Program-made: the position numbers and the translations under genes
Shown: piece by piece, positions 1 through 11,312 of the stretch
Layout of the letters: each line of letters opens with the position of its first letter
Numbering within the stretch: position 1 is the first letter of the stretch
DNA from: Chitinibacter sp. GC72
GTDB taxonomy: Bacteria > Pseudomonadota > Gammaproteobacteria > Burkholderiales > Chitinibacteraceae
Direction: 5' to 3'
Length of the DNA stretch: 64,000 bases
NCBI RefSeq assembly: GCF_009760905.1
Contig: NZ_VIRW01000008.1
Location: 1-64,000 of the forward strand
The notes under the pieces: generated by a model
What the model saw: only the letters and a program-made list of their open reading frames with translations
What the model was told of the DNA's origin: nothing
The model's database searches: none

Positions 1-1
1 G

Positions 2-400
2 CGCAGCCCACAAACCAACGGGATGGTCGAGCGTTTCAATGGACGCATTAGCGATGTATTGGCCACTCATCGTTTTGTCTCAGGCGCCGATTTGGCCGAA
101 ACGCTGGCACGCTACGTGTTGCTCTACAATCAACATTTGCCACAACTGGCGCTGGGACATCGCACGCCGATCCAGTCCATGAAAGAATGGCAGAAAACGC
201 ATCCAGAATTATTCAAAAAACGTATCAGCAATCGTCCGGGACTGGACATGTATGAACGCTCATTAAACCAGTACCACGTCAAACTGCTCTTGCGTGTACG
301 CGCTTTCTACCTGCAGATAAATCGGTTTACCGATGAAGTCAACCAGCTGGGCCAGATTGGCCGATTCTTCGTCCAGGAACATATCAATCACTGCTTGTGA
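2..400 (+). CDS. C-terminal fragment of an IS481-family transposase
   Basis: The frame is open from the left edge, so the N-terminus and most of the DDE core lie outside the window. The visible part has the rve-type C-terminal pattern QTNGMVERFNGRI, then LYN and PQLALGHRTP, then a closing FKKRISNRPGLD. Members of this IS family usually stop just after that block (about base 247). Here no stop follows and the frame runs on to base 400, antisense to the last 138 bases of rng. The extra C-terminal residues are therefore probably read-through into flanking DNA, suggesting that the right end of the element is damaged or joined directly to rng. Family assignment is fairly secure; activity cannot be judged. 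Confidence 0.7.
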   Translation, partial: RSPQTNGMVERFNGRISDVLATHRFVSGADLAETLARYVLLYNQHLPQLALGHRTPIQSMKEWQKTHPELFKKRISNRPGLDMYERSLNQYHVKLLLRVRAFYLQINRFTDEVNQLGQIGRFFVQEHINHCL

Positions 401-1714
401 CGCCAAAATGCGGTACTGGCTGGCGTTAAACTGCTTCGCTTCGCGCAGTATCTCGCGCAGAATTTCATAGCAAATCGTTTGCGGGGTTTTCACTTCGCCG
501 CGTCCCTGGCAAGTGGGGCATGGCTCGCACAGGATGTGCGCTAGCGATTCGCGCGTGCGCTTGCGCGTAATTTCGATCAGCCCCAGGCTGGTAAAGCCGC
601 TGACGGTGATTTTGGTGCGATCACGCGCCAATGCTTTTTTCAGCTCGGTAATCACGGCATTTTTGTGTTCTTCATTATCCATGTCGATAAAATCAACAAT
701 GATAATGCCACCCAGATTGCGCAGGCGCAGTTGGCGCGCAATGACTTGCGTGGCTTCCAGGTTGGTTTTGAAAATCGTGTCGTCAAACGAGCGGGTGCCA
801 ACAAAGCCACCGGTATTGACGTCTACGGTCGTCATTGCTTCGGTCTGATCGATAATCAGATAGCCACCAAACTTCAGATTGACGCGTCGGCTGAGCGCGC
901 GCTCGATCTCGGCTTCAACGCCATACAGCTCGAACAGCGGCCGCTCACCTGCGTAATGCTGGATTTTGGGCAGCACGTCGGCGACAAAGCGCGCGGCGAA
1001 TTCGCTCATGCGGCCAAAATTTTCCCGGCTATCGACGTGGACGGTTTCGATTTCTTCGGTGACCATATCGCGCAGCACGCGCAATTGCAGCGATAAATCC
1101 TGAAACAGCAGCGATTTGGCCGGTTTGGTTTGCGCGCTTTGCTTGATATCGGCCCAGATCAAATTGAGGTAATCAATATCGGCACGTAGCTCGTCATCGG
1201 ATGCATGATCGGCATTGGTGCGAATAATGTAGCCGCAATGATCTCCGGGCAATAGCGTTTCCATGCGTTTGCGCAGTTGATCACGCTCGGCGTCGTCTCC
1301 GATGCGTTGCGAAATACCGATGTGATTGTCTTGCGGCAAAAAGACCAGAAAACGGCCCGCGATGCTGATCTGGGTCGATAGGCGCGCGCCTTTGGTACCG
1401 ATCGGGTCTTTGATCACCTGTACCATCACCGCCTGGCCTTCGTGCAGGATGCGCTCTATCCGTTGCACTTCATTCGGATTTTGCCGCTGCTGAATGACGT
1501 CGGCGATATGCAGAAAAGCGGCGCGCTCCAGCCCGATTTCGATAAAGGCACTTTGCATGCCGGGCAATACGCGCTTGACCATACCCAGATAGATATTGCC
1601 GACCAGGCCCCGGTGCGCGGTGCGCTCAATATGGATGTCCTGCACTACGGCGTCTTCAATTGTTGCGACGCGGGTTTCCTGCGGGGTGATATTGACGAGA
1701 ATCTGTTCTTTCAT
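263..1714 (-). CDS. rng: Ribonuclease G
   Basis: A 483-residue endoribonuclease of the RNase E/G family, acting in 5' maturation of 16S rRNA and in mRNA decay. It begins MKEQILVNITPQETRVA, followed by the S1 domain (HRGLVGNIYLGMVKRVLPGMQ, about residues 34-54). The two metal-binding aspartates of the DNase-I-like domain are seen in VDVNTGGFVG and IIVDFIDM. The Zn-link CPTCQGRG lies near residue 405. Length matches RNase G (about 490), without the long RNase E scaffold tail. It is the last gene of the leuS-lptE-holA-rng run and starts 8 bases after the holA stop. Its stop codon lies right at the transposase remnant, so its native downstream region, including any terminator, may have been replaced. 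Confidence 0.95.
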   Translation of the reverse strand: MKEQILVNITPQETRVATIEDAVVQDIHIERTAHRGLVGNIYLGMVKRVLPGMQSAFIEIGLERAAFLHIADVIQQRQNPNEVQRIERILHEGQAVMVQVIKDPIGTKGARLSTQISIAGRFLVFLPQDNHIGISQRIGDDAERDQLRKRMETLLPGDHCGYIIRTNADHASDDELRADIDYLNLIWADIKQSAQTKPAKSLLFQDLSLQLRVLRDMVTEEIETVHVDSRENFGRMSEFAARFVADVLPKIQHYAGERPLFELYGVEAEIERALSRRVNLKFGGYLIIDQTEAMTTVDVNTGGFVGTRSFDDTIFKTNLEATQVIARQLRLRNLGGIIIVDFIDMDNEEHKNAVITELKKALARDRTKITVSGFTSLGLIEITRKRTRESLAHILCEPCPTCQGRGEVKTPQTICYEILREILREAKQFNASQYRILASQAVIDMFLDEESANLAQLVDFIGKPIYLQVESAYTQEQFDVVLV

Positions 1715-1722
1715 AGGGCGTG

Positions 1723-2742
1723 TTAAATCCGCTGCGTACCGGGGTTGATCAGAAGTAAAGCCAGGTCGGTGAATTCGTTCCAGACATCGCCATCGCCAAT
1801 GCCTTTGATCAGGCCATCAATCCGGCGGGCGAGCTGCAGGGCAGCTTTCAGGCGTTTAGCGTTGACGCGGCTGGCAGCCGCTTCGATAAAGCGCTGCTTA
1901 TTGCCCCAGATGCGCAAATCTTTGGTCAGCTGCGCTGCGGCAACCCCGCGCGAGCGACCTTGGGCAAATTTGTATAGTGTTCGTGTTTCTTCGGCCAGCG
2001 CCCAGAGCACCAGCACTGGTGATTCGCCTTCGGCGCGCAGCCCGGCCAGCATATGGCAAACGCGGCTGGCGTCGCCGCTGAGCACCGCCTCGCCGAGGCT
2101 AAATACGTCATAACGCGCCACATTGGCTACCGCAGCTTCCAGCTCGGCCAGCGTCAAAACGCCTTTGGGGTGCAGTAGCGCGAGTTTCTGGATTTCCTGA
2201 TGTGCCGCCAGCAGATTGCCTTCAACGCGGTCGACCAACCAGACCATGGCGTCGTCAGCCAGGCTTTGCCCCTGCAGGCTAAGGCGCTGATTAATCCATT
2301 GCGGCAGTGCAGTGCGCTCGATCAGCTTGGCTTCGATCACTTCGCCCGCTTTGGCCAGCGCTTGCATCCATTTGCTGTTGAGTGCAGTTTTGTCTAGCTT
2401 GGGTAGCGTGATAATGGTGAGTATGTCGCTGGGGAGATTGCTGGCAAAGCTCTCCAGCGCTTTACCCCCCTCAGTACCTGGCTTGCCATTGGGAATGCGC
2501 AATTCCAGCAGGCGCAGTTCGGCAAAAAGCGACATGGTTGCGCCGCTGGCTTGCAGCTGTGACCATTGAAAATGGGCGGCATTTTCCACCATGAGCACTT
2601 CGCGCTCGCTATAGCCAGCCTGACGCGCTGCATCGCGGATGTGCTGCGCCGCTTCCAGCGCCAGTAGCGCCTCGTCACCGTGGATGACATACAGCGGAGC
2701 CAGCCCGCGCTGCAGCGCCCGGGGGAGTTCGTCAGGGCGCAT
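1723..2742 (-). CDS. holA: DNA polymerase III subunit delta
   Basis: A 339-residue delta subunit of the clamp loader, which opens the beta clamp during loading. The start MRPDELPRALQRGLAPLYVIHGDEALL is typical, with the degenerate nucleotide-binding region after it. The central helical region and C-terminal collar domain (LALLLINPGTQRI at the end) complete the family length. Its ATG overlaps the last base of the lptE stop, so the two are probably translationally coupled. This lptE-holA pairing downstream of leuS is conserved in proteobacteria. Confidence 0.93.
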   Translation of the reverse strand: MRPDELPRALQRGLAPLYVIHGDEALLALEAAQHIRDAARQAGYSEREVLMVENAAHFQWSQLQASGATMSLFAELRLLELRIPNGKPGTEGGKALESFASNLPSDILTIITLPKLDKTALNSKWMQALAKAGEVIEAKLIERTALPQWINQRLSLQGQSLADDAMVWLVDRVEGNLLAAHQEIQKLALLHPKGVLTLAELEAAVANVARYDVFSLGEAVLSGDASRVCHMLAGLRAEGESPVLVLWALAEETRTLYKFAQGRSRGVAAAQLTKDLRIWGNKQRFIEAAASRVNAKRLKAALQLARRIDGLIKGIGDGDVWNEFTDLALLLINPGTQRI

Positions 2743-3272
2743 TATTGGCCTGCAGCGTTGCTACTGTTTGCTGCAGACGTGTTGCCCGCATTTTTGGCCG
2801 CGGCATTAATCCGGCGGATAATCTGCCCGGCAGCATCGCGCTGCATTTCGCGAATCAGGCTTGCCTCTTCGGCTTCCTTGGACAGCACGCTGTTCTCATC
2901 CCAGGAAATATTGCGCTGCAAGGAGATCGCATGGTCGTCGATTAGCGTTTCGCCCACTTTGCTGGCGCTAAAGTGCAGGCGGTAATACAGCCGGTATTCG
3001 GCCACCTGACCACTGCTATTGACGCTCAGCACCTGCTTATCCATGCCTTCGGACAGAATCTGGATGGTGATTTCCGGCGTTGGTGAGTTAAGGTTGATTT
3101 TCATTAAACCGAGCTGGCGGCTTAAATCCTGAAAAGCGCCGCCATTACCGATCAGTTTGGCGCTGGCAAAGGGCAGCGTCGAGTTTGGACCCTGACCGCG
3201 CAGATGAAAACCGCACGCCATCAGGCTTAGGCTGAGTAGGGCGGCTAGCAGGGTGCGAAGGTGCAAAGGCAT
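2742..3272 (-). CDS. lptE: LPS-assembly lipoprotein LptE
   Basis: A 176-residue outer-membrane lipoprotein that plugs the LptD barrel in the LPS translocon. It has a signal peptide ending in the lipobox LMAC (Cys20) followed by GFHLRGQG, which is characteristic of LptE. The start is supported by AAGGAG seven bases before the ATG on the minus strand. The C-terminal tail is rich in Ala and Asn and is probably disordered. It lies between leuS and holA, the usual place. About 260 bases separate it from leuS upstream, and no convincing gene was found there. Confidence 0.92.
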   Translation of the reverse strand: MPLHLRTLLAALLSLSLMACGFHLRGQGPNSTLPFASAKLIGNGGAFQDLSRQLGLMKINLNSPTPEITIQILSEGMDKQVLSVNSSGQVAEYRLYYRLHFSASKVGETLIDDHAISLQRNISWDENSVLSKEAEEASLIREMQRDAAGQIIRRINAAAKNAGNTSAANSSNAAGQ

Positions 3273-3534
3273 GAAAACTCCTTGTGTTTAAACTTGTTGG
3301 TGACGCAATTGCTCTGCAATTTTCAATCCAGTTCTGCCGAAATTCTCTATGCAGTGCTGAGCCGATGTCAGGAATGCAATGCCAATACAGTCGCTGCTTG
3401 GAGGCAGTGTCTGCGTTGAAGCTGCCAAGCGGTGAATATTTCGGCCTTGTGTCGCAAAAAAATGGCTGCTGTTGCACTGTCTGTGGCCGTGCGCATGAAG
3501 CGCCAGGCCACAGGTCAACCACTTTATTGCCGGC

Positions 3535-6303
<2,769 letters not shown>

Positions 6304-6446
6304 CTAGTGATACGGCTTTGCGCTTGAATTGGCCGCCGGTGCAGGACTTGAAAATCTTTTATTACTTGTCTTGTAAATTATTGCGAGGGCTATCTAAACT
6401 GAAGTCCCGATAAAAGTGCTCAATCACTCGCGCAGGAGATTTCAAG

Positions 6447-7085
6447 ATGCTTCATTCCCGGCAATATGGTTTTACCCTGGTCGAGATGGCCATTGTATTG
6501 GTGATTATCGGCCTGATCCTTGGTGCCGCTTTTAAAGGCAAGGACTTGATTGACGGTGCCAAAGTAAAAAATATGGCCGCGCAAGTGAATAAAATGCAGG
6601 CAGCATTCAATGTCTATTACGAAAAATACGGTGCTTATCCGGGTGATGGCTGTGCCGCGCTGGTGACCACACAAACGCTATGCAGCGGGGCAAAAAATGG
6701 CAGCCTGGGCTTGCTGGAAAACAATAGTGCACCGCTCTTGCTGGTCAATGCTGGGATTCTAAGTGCTGCCGATATGCAAAGCGTGTTTGGTGTGCCCTGG
6801 GTGATTACCGAAGGCACGGCAATCACCAACTACACGACTGCGCATAACTATATGACGCCGGGTACACAAACCAGTGCCGGTGTTACGACGCAGCAGGATG
6901 TGGATGTGCGTTTTGTCTGCGCGCTGGATCGGGCGATTGACGATGGTGTTCCGACCACGGGCAATGTGCGCAGCTCGGCGACTAATGCCGCCACACAGGC
7001 AGGCGCCGCGGCATACACCAATGATGGTGGCGATTGCTGGGCGCTAGCTGGTAATGGCTCGGTGGGGATCAGGGTTTTACCGTGA
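6447..7085 (+). CDS. Orphan type IV pilin-like protein (prepilin N-methylation domain)
   Basis: A 212-residue protein with a short leader MLHSRQYG, then FTLVEMAIVLVIIGLIL. This is a prepilin peptidase site (cleavage after Gly8, Glu at +5 of the mature protein) followed by the hydrophobic N-terminal helix. The globular part has four cysteines (near GDGCAALVTTQTLC, RFVCALD and GGDCWALAG) and is Thr/Ala/Gly-rich. AGGAGA lies eight bases before the ATG. No other pilin, pseudopilin or assembly gene is near; it stands between leuS and hda and converges on hda with only 8 bases between stops. It may be a minor pilin or pseudopilin using machinery encoded elsewhere. The exact role is unknown. Confidence 0.85.
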   Translation: MLHSRQYGFTLVEMAIVLVIIGLILGAAFKGKDLIDGAKVKNMAAQVNKMQAAFNVYYEKYGAYPGDGCAALVTTQTLCSGAKNGSLGLLENNSAPLLLVNAGILSAADMQSVFGVPWVITEGTAITNYTTAHNYMTPGTQTSAGVTTQQDVDVRFVCALDRAIDDGVPTTGNVRSSATNAATQAGAAAYTNDGGDCWALAGNGSVGIRVLP

Positions 7086-7093
7086 TAGCTGAT

Positions 7094-7756
7094 TTAGCTG
7101 GACTTGAGCGTTTCACGGATCAGGCCCAGCGTCACCGCGCGCTGGCGTGATAAAGACGCTGTATTGATCTCTTCCAGTAATTGATAAAGGTTGGGAAGGT
7201 CGCGACTGGCGTGGTGCAGCAGGTATTCGGCCAGTTCGCGATGTAACTCGAAGCCCAGATGCCGGGCGCGGCGCAACAGGGCTGCGATTTTATCGTCGTC
7301 CGATAATGATTTGAGCTGATAAACCAGCCCCCAGCCTAGCCGGGTGCGCAAATCGTCGCGCAGGGCAAGCAACATCGGTGGCAGATTGCCGCTGGCCAGA
7401 ATCCGCCCGCCACCTTCACGCAGGGTGTTGTAGTGATCAAAAAGTGTGATTTGCTGCTCGGCATCCAGATATTCAACATTATCGACCAGCAGTGCGGCAT
7501 TGCCTTCGATCTGCTGCGGTAGCATGCTCTGGCGCGCGTTGATGTAGTAACTGGGCAGTGCGGCTTCCAGCCTGGCTTCGCTGGCGCTGAGCAGGTGGCT
7601 TTTGCCGGCTCCGCTTTCTCCCCAGATATACAAGGCCCGCACTTCTCCCTGCGCCCATTCGCCTAGCTGGAAAAGGAGTTCGGCATTGTCCCCGCGCACA
7701 AAATCATCAAAAGTGCGCGGCGCCGGGGGCAGAAAATCTAGGATCAGTTGCTTCAT
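7094..7756 (-). CDS. hda: DnaA regulatory inactivator Hda
   Basis: A 220-residue AAA+ protein related to DnaA that, with the loaded beta clamp, stimulates hydrolysis of DnaA-bound ATP to limit re-initiation. The N-terminus MKQLILDF contains a clamp-binding-type QL(x)L motif. The Walker A motif is GESGAGKSH (about residues 45-53), and the Walker B region reads ALLVDNVEYLD. The DnaA DNA-binding domain IV is absent, as expected for Hda. It is divergent from purM, an arrangement common in beta/gammaproteobacteria. Confidence 0.9.
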   Translation of the reverse strand: MKQLILDFLPPAPRTFDDFVRGDNAELLFQLGEWAQGEVRALYIWGESGAGKSHLLSASEARLEAALPSYYINARQSMLPQQIEGNAALLVDNVEYLDAEQQITLFDHYNTLREGGGRILASGNLPPMLLALRDDLRTRLGWGLVYQLKSLSDDDKIAALLRRARHLGFELHRELAEYLLHHASRDLPNLYQLLEEINTASLSRQRAVTLGLIRETLKSS

Positions 7757-7966
7757 TTATGCGTGGGCATACGATTAAAAATGCGGTTCAAGTCTGAAAG
7801 TGCCGTAGAGAGAATGCAAGGCGGTATTTTAATAAACCTGCATTTTCAGTGTGATAAAAGCTGAAACTGGGGTCAACAGACGCAGCTAAATGCGATAAAA
7901 TGCGCACTTTAGCAGATCTGGCGCTGCATTTTAACTCACAGCGCCGCCCACTACGAGACCATTCCC

Positions 7967-9010
7967 ATGAGCCAACACAAGCAAAGTCTAAGTTACCGTG
8001 ATGCCGGTGTAGATATCGACGCAGGTGACCAGCTTGTTGAAAATATCAAACCTTTTGCCAAGCGTACAATGCGCCCCGAGGTGCTCGGCGGTATTGGTGG
8101 TTTTGGTGCGCTGGTTGAAATCAGCAAAAAATTCAAAGAACCCGTGCTGGTTTCCGGTACCGACGGGGTTGGCACCAAACTGAAACTGGCTTTCGAACTC
8201 AATCGCCATGATACCGTGGGTATCGATCTGGTGGGCATGAGCGTCAATGATATTCTGGTACAAGGCGCCGAGCCGCTGTTTTTTCTCGACTATTTTGCTT
8301 GTGGCAAATTGGATGTAGATAGCGCGACTGAAGTGATCAAAGGCATCGCTTTTGGTTGCGAGCAAGCAGGTTGTGCGCTGACTGGCGGCGAAACTGCTGA
8401 AATGCCGGGCATGTATCCGGTTGGCGAGTACGATCTGGCCGGTTTTGCGGTGGGCGTGGTGGAAAAATCAAAAGTCATCACGGGCCAAGACATCAAAGCC
8501 GGTGACGTCGTGCTGGGCTTGGCATCAAACGGTGCGCACTCCAACGGCTACTCGCTGATCCGCAAAATTCTGAATCTGGATCACGTTGATTACAACGCCG
8601 AATTCGACGGTGGTCGTTCTTTGGCCGATGTGGTCATGGCGCCTACGCGCATCTACGTAAAACCATTGTTGAAACTGATCGACACCCTGACCGTGAAAGG
8701 CATGGCGCACATTACCGGTGGTGGTATTACTGAAAACGTGCCGCGCGTGTTGCCGGACAATGTTGTTGCGCAAATCGATGCCGCGAGCTGGACGATGCCC
8801 AAGCTCTTTACGTGGCTGCAAGAGCAGGGCAATGTGGCGCAACAGGAAATGTACAAAACCTTTAACTGCGGCGTCGGCATGGTGGTGATTGTCGCCGCTG
8901 AAGATGCCGCCGCCGCGACCGCCTTGCTGACGCAGGAAGGCGAAACGGTGTATCAGCTGGGCGTGGTCCGTGAGCGTGTTGGCGACGAGCACCAGACTCA
9001 GGTTGCCTGA
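7967..9010 (+). CDS. purM: Phosphoribosylformylglycinamidine cyclo-ligase (AIR synthetase)
   Basis: A 347-residue cytosolic enzyme that closes the imidazole ring of AIR in purine biosynthesis, using ATP. It begins [20 protein letters not shown] and carries the family motifs [33 protein letters not shown] and [14 protein letters not shown]. Full family length (E. coli PurM is 345). It is divergent from hda. The next pathway gene, purN, follows 315 bases later, and that gap holds two hairpins and two repeat elements. Confidence 0.97.
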   Translation: MSQHKQSLSYRDAGVDIDAGDQLVENIKPFAKRTMRPEVLGGIGGFGALVEISKKFKEPVLVSGTDGVGTKLKLAFELNRHDTVGIDLVGMSVNDILVQGAEPLFFLDYFACGKLDVDSATEVIKGIAFGCEQAGCALTGGETAEMPGMYPVGEYDLAGFAVGVVEKSKVITGQDIKAGDVVLGLASNGAHSNGYSLIRKILNLDHVDYNAEFDGGRSLADVVMAPTRIYVKPLLKLIDTLTVKGMAHITGGGITENVPRVLPDNVVAQIDAASWTMPKLFTWLQEQGNVAQQEMYKTFNCGVGMVVIVAAEDAAAATALLTQEGETVYQLGVVRERVGDEHQTQVA

Positions 9011-9030
9011 TTGATGCTGGTCTGACAAAG

Positions 9031-9049
9031 GCGAGGTCGCAGACCTCGC
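9031..9049. repeat. Perfect stem-loop after purM
   Basis: GCGAGGTC-gca-GACCTCGC, an 8-bp perfect stem with a 3-base loop, 20 bases past the purM stop. The same stem sequence recurs at 9213-9230 with a different loop and a T tract. This first copy lacks a T tract, so it may be a duplicated terminator stem or an mRNA 3'-end stabiliser. Confidence 0.6.
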
Positions 9050-9086
9050 GCAGGCTGCTGACAAAATGGGAAATGGCGATTTTCAA

Positions 9087-9191
9087 GTCTCGGCAAAGCC
9101 GAGCTTAATCAATAGCGGCTTGAATCTGCAGCCTTTATGTTTTATTCCCACCCCTCCCGTCCCCTCTTTGAGGGGAGCCTCGCTTCGCGAG
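9087..9191 (+). repeat. Dispersed repeat B, copy 1 (inverted relative to copy 2)
   Basis: About 105 bases bounded by the small inverted repeats CTCGGCAAAGCCGAG (left) and CTCGCTTCGCGAG (right). Between them are a TGCAGCC/ATGTTTTAT block and a CCCTCTTTGAGGGG stem. The reverse complement of 55200-55305 aligns along its whole length with the same three stems in the same order. It is therefore a dispersed intergenic element and not a local hairpin. Confidence 0.75.
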
Positions 9192-9212
9192 TGGGGTTGG
9201 TCATTCATCCGG

Positions 9213-9237
9213 GCGAGGTCGTTGACCTCGCTTTTTG
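9213..9237 (+). terminator. Rho-independent terminator downstream of purM
   Basis: Stem GCGAGGTC / GACCTCGC with loop gtt, followed directly by TTTTT. It would end the purM transcript before purN. Confidence 0.7.
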
Positions 9238-9265
9238 TTTTGATAGTGTAGTAATTGTTTTAATG

Positions 9266-9314
9266 GGGTATGGCCCTGCAGCTATTTTACAGATTGACCT
9301 GTAGGCATATACCC
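9266..9314. repeat. 49-bp palindromic element A, copy 1
   Basis: Runs from GGGTATGGCCCTGCAG to CCTGTAGGCATATACCC, 49 bases in all. The arms are imperfectly complementary. It ends 11 bases before the purN start codon, so it lies in the likely purN leader. One of eight copies in this window with identical total length. Confidence 0.8.
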
Positions 9315-9325
9315 ATGGATGACGC

Positions 9326-9967
9326 ATGAAAAATCTTGTAATTCTGATTTCTGGCCGTGGCAGCAATATGCAGGCCATTGTGAACGCACAGATTGCCGGA
9401 GCGCATATTGCCGCCGTGATTTCCAATCGCCCCGATGCGGCGGGCCTGGCCTGGGCGGCCGAGCGCGGCATTCAAACCGCCGTGCTCGATCACAAACAAT
9501 TTGCCGACCGGGATCGCTTTGATCAGGCTTTGGCCGAATTAATCGATGGCTACGCGCCCGATCTGGTGGTGCTGGCCGGATTTATGCGCATCCTCACCGC
9601 AGGTTTTGTGCAGCGCTATGAAAACCGCCTGATCAATGTGCATCCATCGCTATTGCCAGCCTTTACCGGTTTGCACACGCATCAGCGCGCGATCGATGAG
9701 GGCGTCAAGCTGGCCGGTTGCACCGTGCATTTTGTCACCGCCGAACTCGATCACGGCCCGATGATTGCGCAGGCTGCGGTACCCGTGCTCGATGATGATA
9801 GCGCCGACACGCTGGCAGCCAGAATTCTGGTGCAGGAGCATCAGCTGTATCCGCAGGCGGTGGCCTGGTTTGTGGCCGATCAGCTGCAGGTGATCGATGG
9901 CAAGGTGAAAAACGCCGCCGCTGCCAATCCTGAAGTCTTTTTGCGAGCCCCCAGCACCACATCATGA
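9326..9967 (+). CDS. purN: Phosphoribosylglycinamide formyltransferase
   Basis: A 213-residue folate-dependent enzyme that converts GAR to FGAR with 10-formyl-THF. It begins MKNLVILISGRGSNMQAI (phosphate-binding loop). The catalytic Asn and His lie in INVHPSLLPAF and the Asp in AELDHGPMIAQ. Length and motifs are standard. It overlaps the following DUF3108 gene by four bases (ATGA), indicating co-translation. The 49-bp element A lies directly upstream. Confidence 0.96.
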   Translation: MKNLVILISGRGSNMQAIVNAQIAGAHIAAVISNRPDAAGLAWAAERGIQTAVLDHKQFADRDRFDQALAELIDGYAPDLVVLAGFMRILTAGFVQRYENRLINVHPSLLPAFTGLHTHQRAIDEGVKLAGCTVHFVTAELDHGPMIAQAAVPVLDDDSADTLAARILVQEHQLYPQAVAWFVADQLQVIDGKVKNAAAANPEVFLRAPSTTS

Positions 9968-11214
9968 GCAAATATGCCTGGTGGGCTCTGGCCTTGTCGC
10001 TGACGCTTCATCTGGTTTCGGTGCTGGCCGAGCCGGTGCTCAACTGGCTGAGCTATCGGCAGATCGCTGATCCCGTGCTGAAAAAGACGGCGCGACAATT
10101 GGCTAGCCAGTCGCTGGATCATCTGGATACGCCAGATCAGTTGCCCAAGGTGAAAGCAGTAGAGCAGCAAGTGGTTTTCTTGCAGCCCGCCGCCGTGCGG
10201 CAGGCTGAGCCTGCCACAAGCGCGCGCTCAGTAACCAAGGCCCGGCAGCGCAAGCTGGCGGCAGAAGCTGCTTCGCAAGTCGTTCAAGAAGGCACGCCGT
10301 CGACGGATGCGGCAAGTGCACCGACGGCCATCACTTCGTCGATCACTGCTAATGATTCTGATGGTCTGGCCGCCAGCGAGCCAGTGGCTTTGGCGGCGGT
10401 CAATGTGCTGCAGTCGGCAGGCATAGCACTGGCTGCCGCGAGTCAGGCTAGCGCAGTGAAGGCTTTGCTTGGTACAGAGAAGGCATCCAGCGTGCAACGG
10501 GCGTCAGCGGCGCTGGCAAAGCGGATTGATCCGACCAAGATCGATCGCGAAGCGGCCAAACTGTTTCCACGTGAAGTCAAAATCGAATATCGCTATCTTG
10601 GTTTTCCAGCCTATCTGCATTGGAAACTGGAAGCAGGACGCTATGACTTGCAGCTGGATGTGCCGATTCCCGGCCATGCTCGCCGCTTTATCAGCCGTGG
10701 CAAAATTGACAAGCAGGGCGTGATGCCCGAGCAGTTTGTCGAGTATCGCAAGCAGTTTACTACGCCCAAGTTTGATGTGCGCTTTGACTGGGAGAGGGCA
10801 GAAGTCACGCTCAGTGAAGGCGAAAATCAGAAGGTGGAGCCTTTTGCTGCGGGTGATCAGGATCTGATGTCGGCTGCCTTGCATCTGGCCTTGATGGGCG
10901 GTAGCCAGCCCAAGTATGAAATGGCGCTGTTTTCCGGGCGCAAGCGCTATCCCGAGGTGCAGTTTGAACTCAAGGGCGAAGCGCAGCTCAAAATTGGCGG
11001 CAAGGAGATTCCCGCGCTGCTGATGAGCTCACGTACCGGCGAGCGTCAGGTCGATTTCTGGCTTGCGCCGGATTGGCATAATTTGCCAGTGCGCATGGTG
11101 CTCAATTTTGGCAAGGATGGCACTTATGATTTATCCGCCTACAATTTGACACTAGACGGTAAAAAAGTACTGGAATGGGTTAACCCCAACACACAAGGCC
11201 AGCGACGGCCTTGA
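9964..11214 (+). CDS. DUF3108 domain protein with N-terminal membrane anchor
   Basis: A 416-residue predicted envelope protein. Residues 5-22 form one hydrophobic segment (WWALALSLTLHLVSVL) preceded by Lys, so the bulk is probably periplasmic. A long Ala/Ser/Gln-rich linker (about residues 45-185) leads to a C-terminal beta-rich DUF3108 domain (from about PREVKIEYRYLGFPAYLHWKL). The segment contains Ser12-xxx-His16, resembling the Ser-xxx-His of the TonB anchor helix. Co-translated with purN, a common neighbour in betaproteobacteria. Function unknown. Confidence 0.8.
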   Translation: MSKYAWWALALSLTLHLVSVLAEPVLNWLSYRQIADPVLKKTARQLASQSLDHLDTPDQLPKVKAVEQQVVFLQPAAVRQAEPATSARSVTKARQRKLAAEAASQVVQEGTPSTDAASAPTAITSSITANDSDGLAASEPVALAAVNVLQSAGIALAAASQASAVKALLGTEKASSVQRASAALAKRIDPTKIDREAAKLFPREVKIEYRYLGFPAYLHWKLEAGRYDLQLDVPIPGHARRFISRGKIDKQGVMPEQFVEYRKQFTTPKFDVRFDWERAEVTLSEGENQKVEPFAAGDQDLMSAALHLALMGGSQPKYEMALFSGRKRYPEVQFELKGEAQLKIGGKEIPALLMSSRTGERQVDFWLAPDWHNLPVRMVLNFGKDGTYDLSAYNLTLDGKKVLEWVNPNTQGQRRP

Positions 11215-11312
11215 TGAACAGATTTTTAATAGGGTTTCGACCCTGAAGCCGCCGGCTATTACGCCGACGCATGAGCTGCCTACAGGTGGCTCGATTGAAA
11301 AAGAGAGTATTT

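Noticed and set aside
3273-3534. Short frames on both strands between lptE and leuS (about 84-93 codons)
   Set aside because: They overlap each other and leuS, lack ribosome-binding sites and resemble no family; they may be remnants but cannot be supported.
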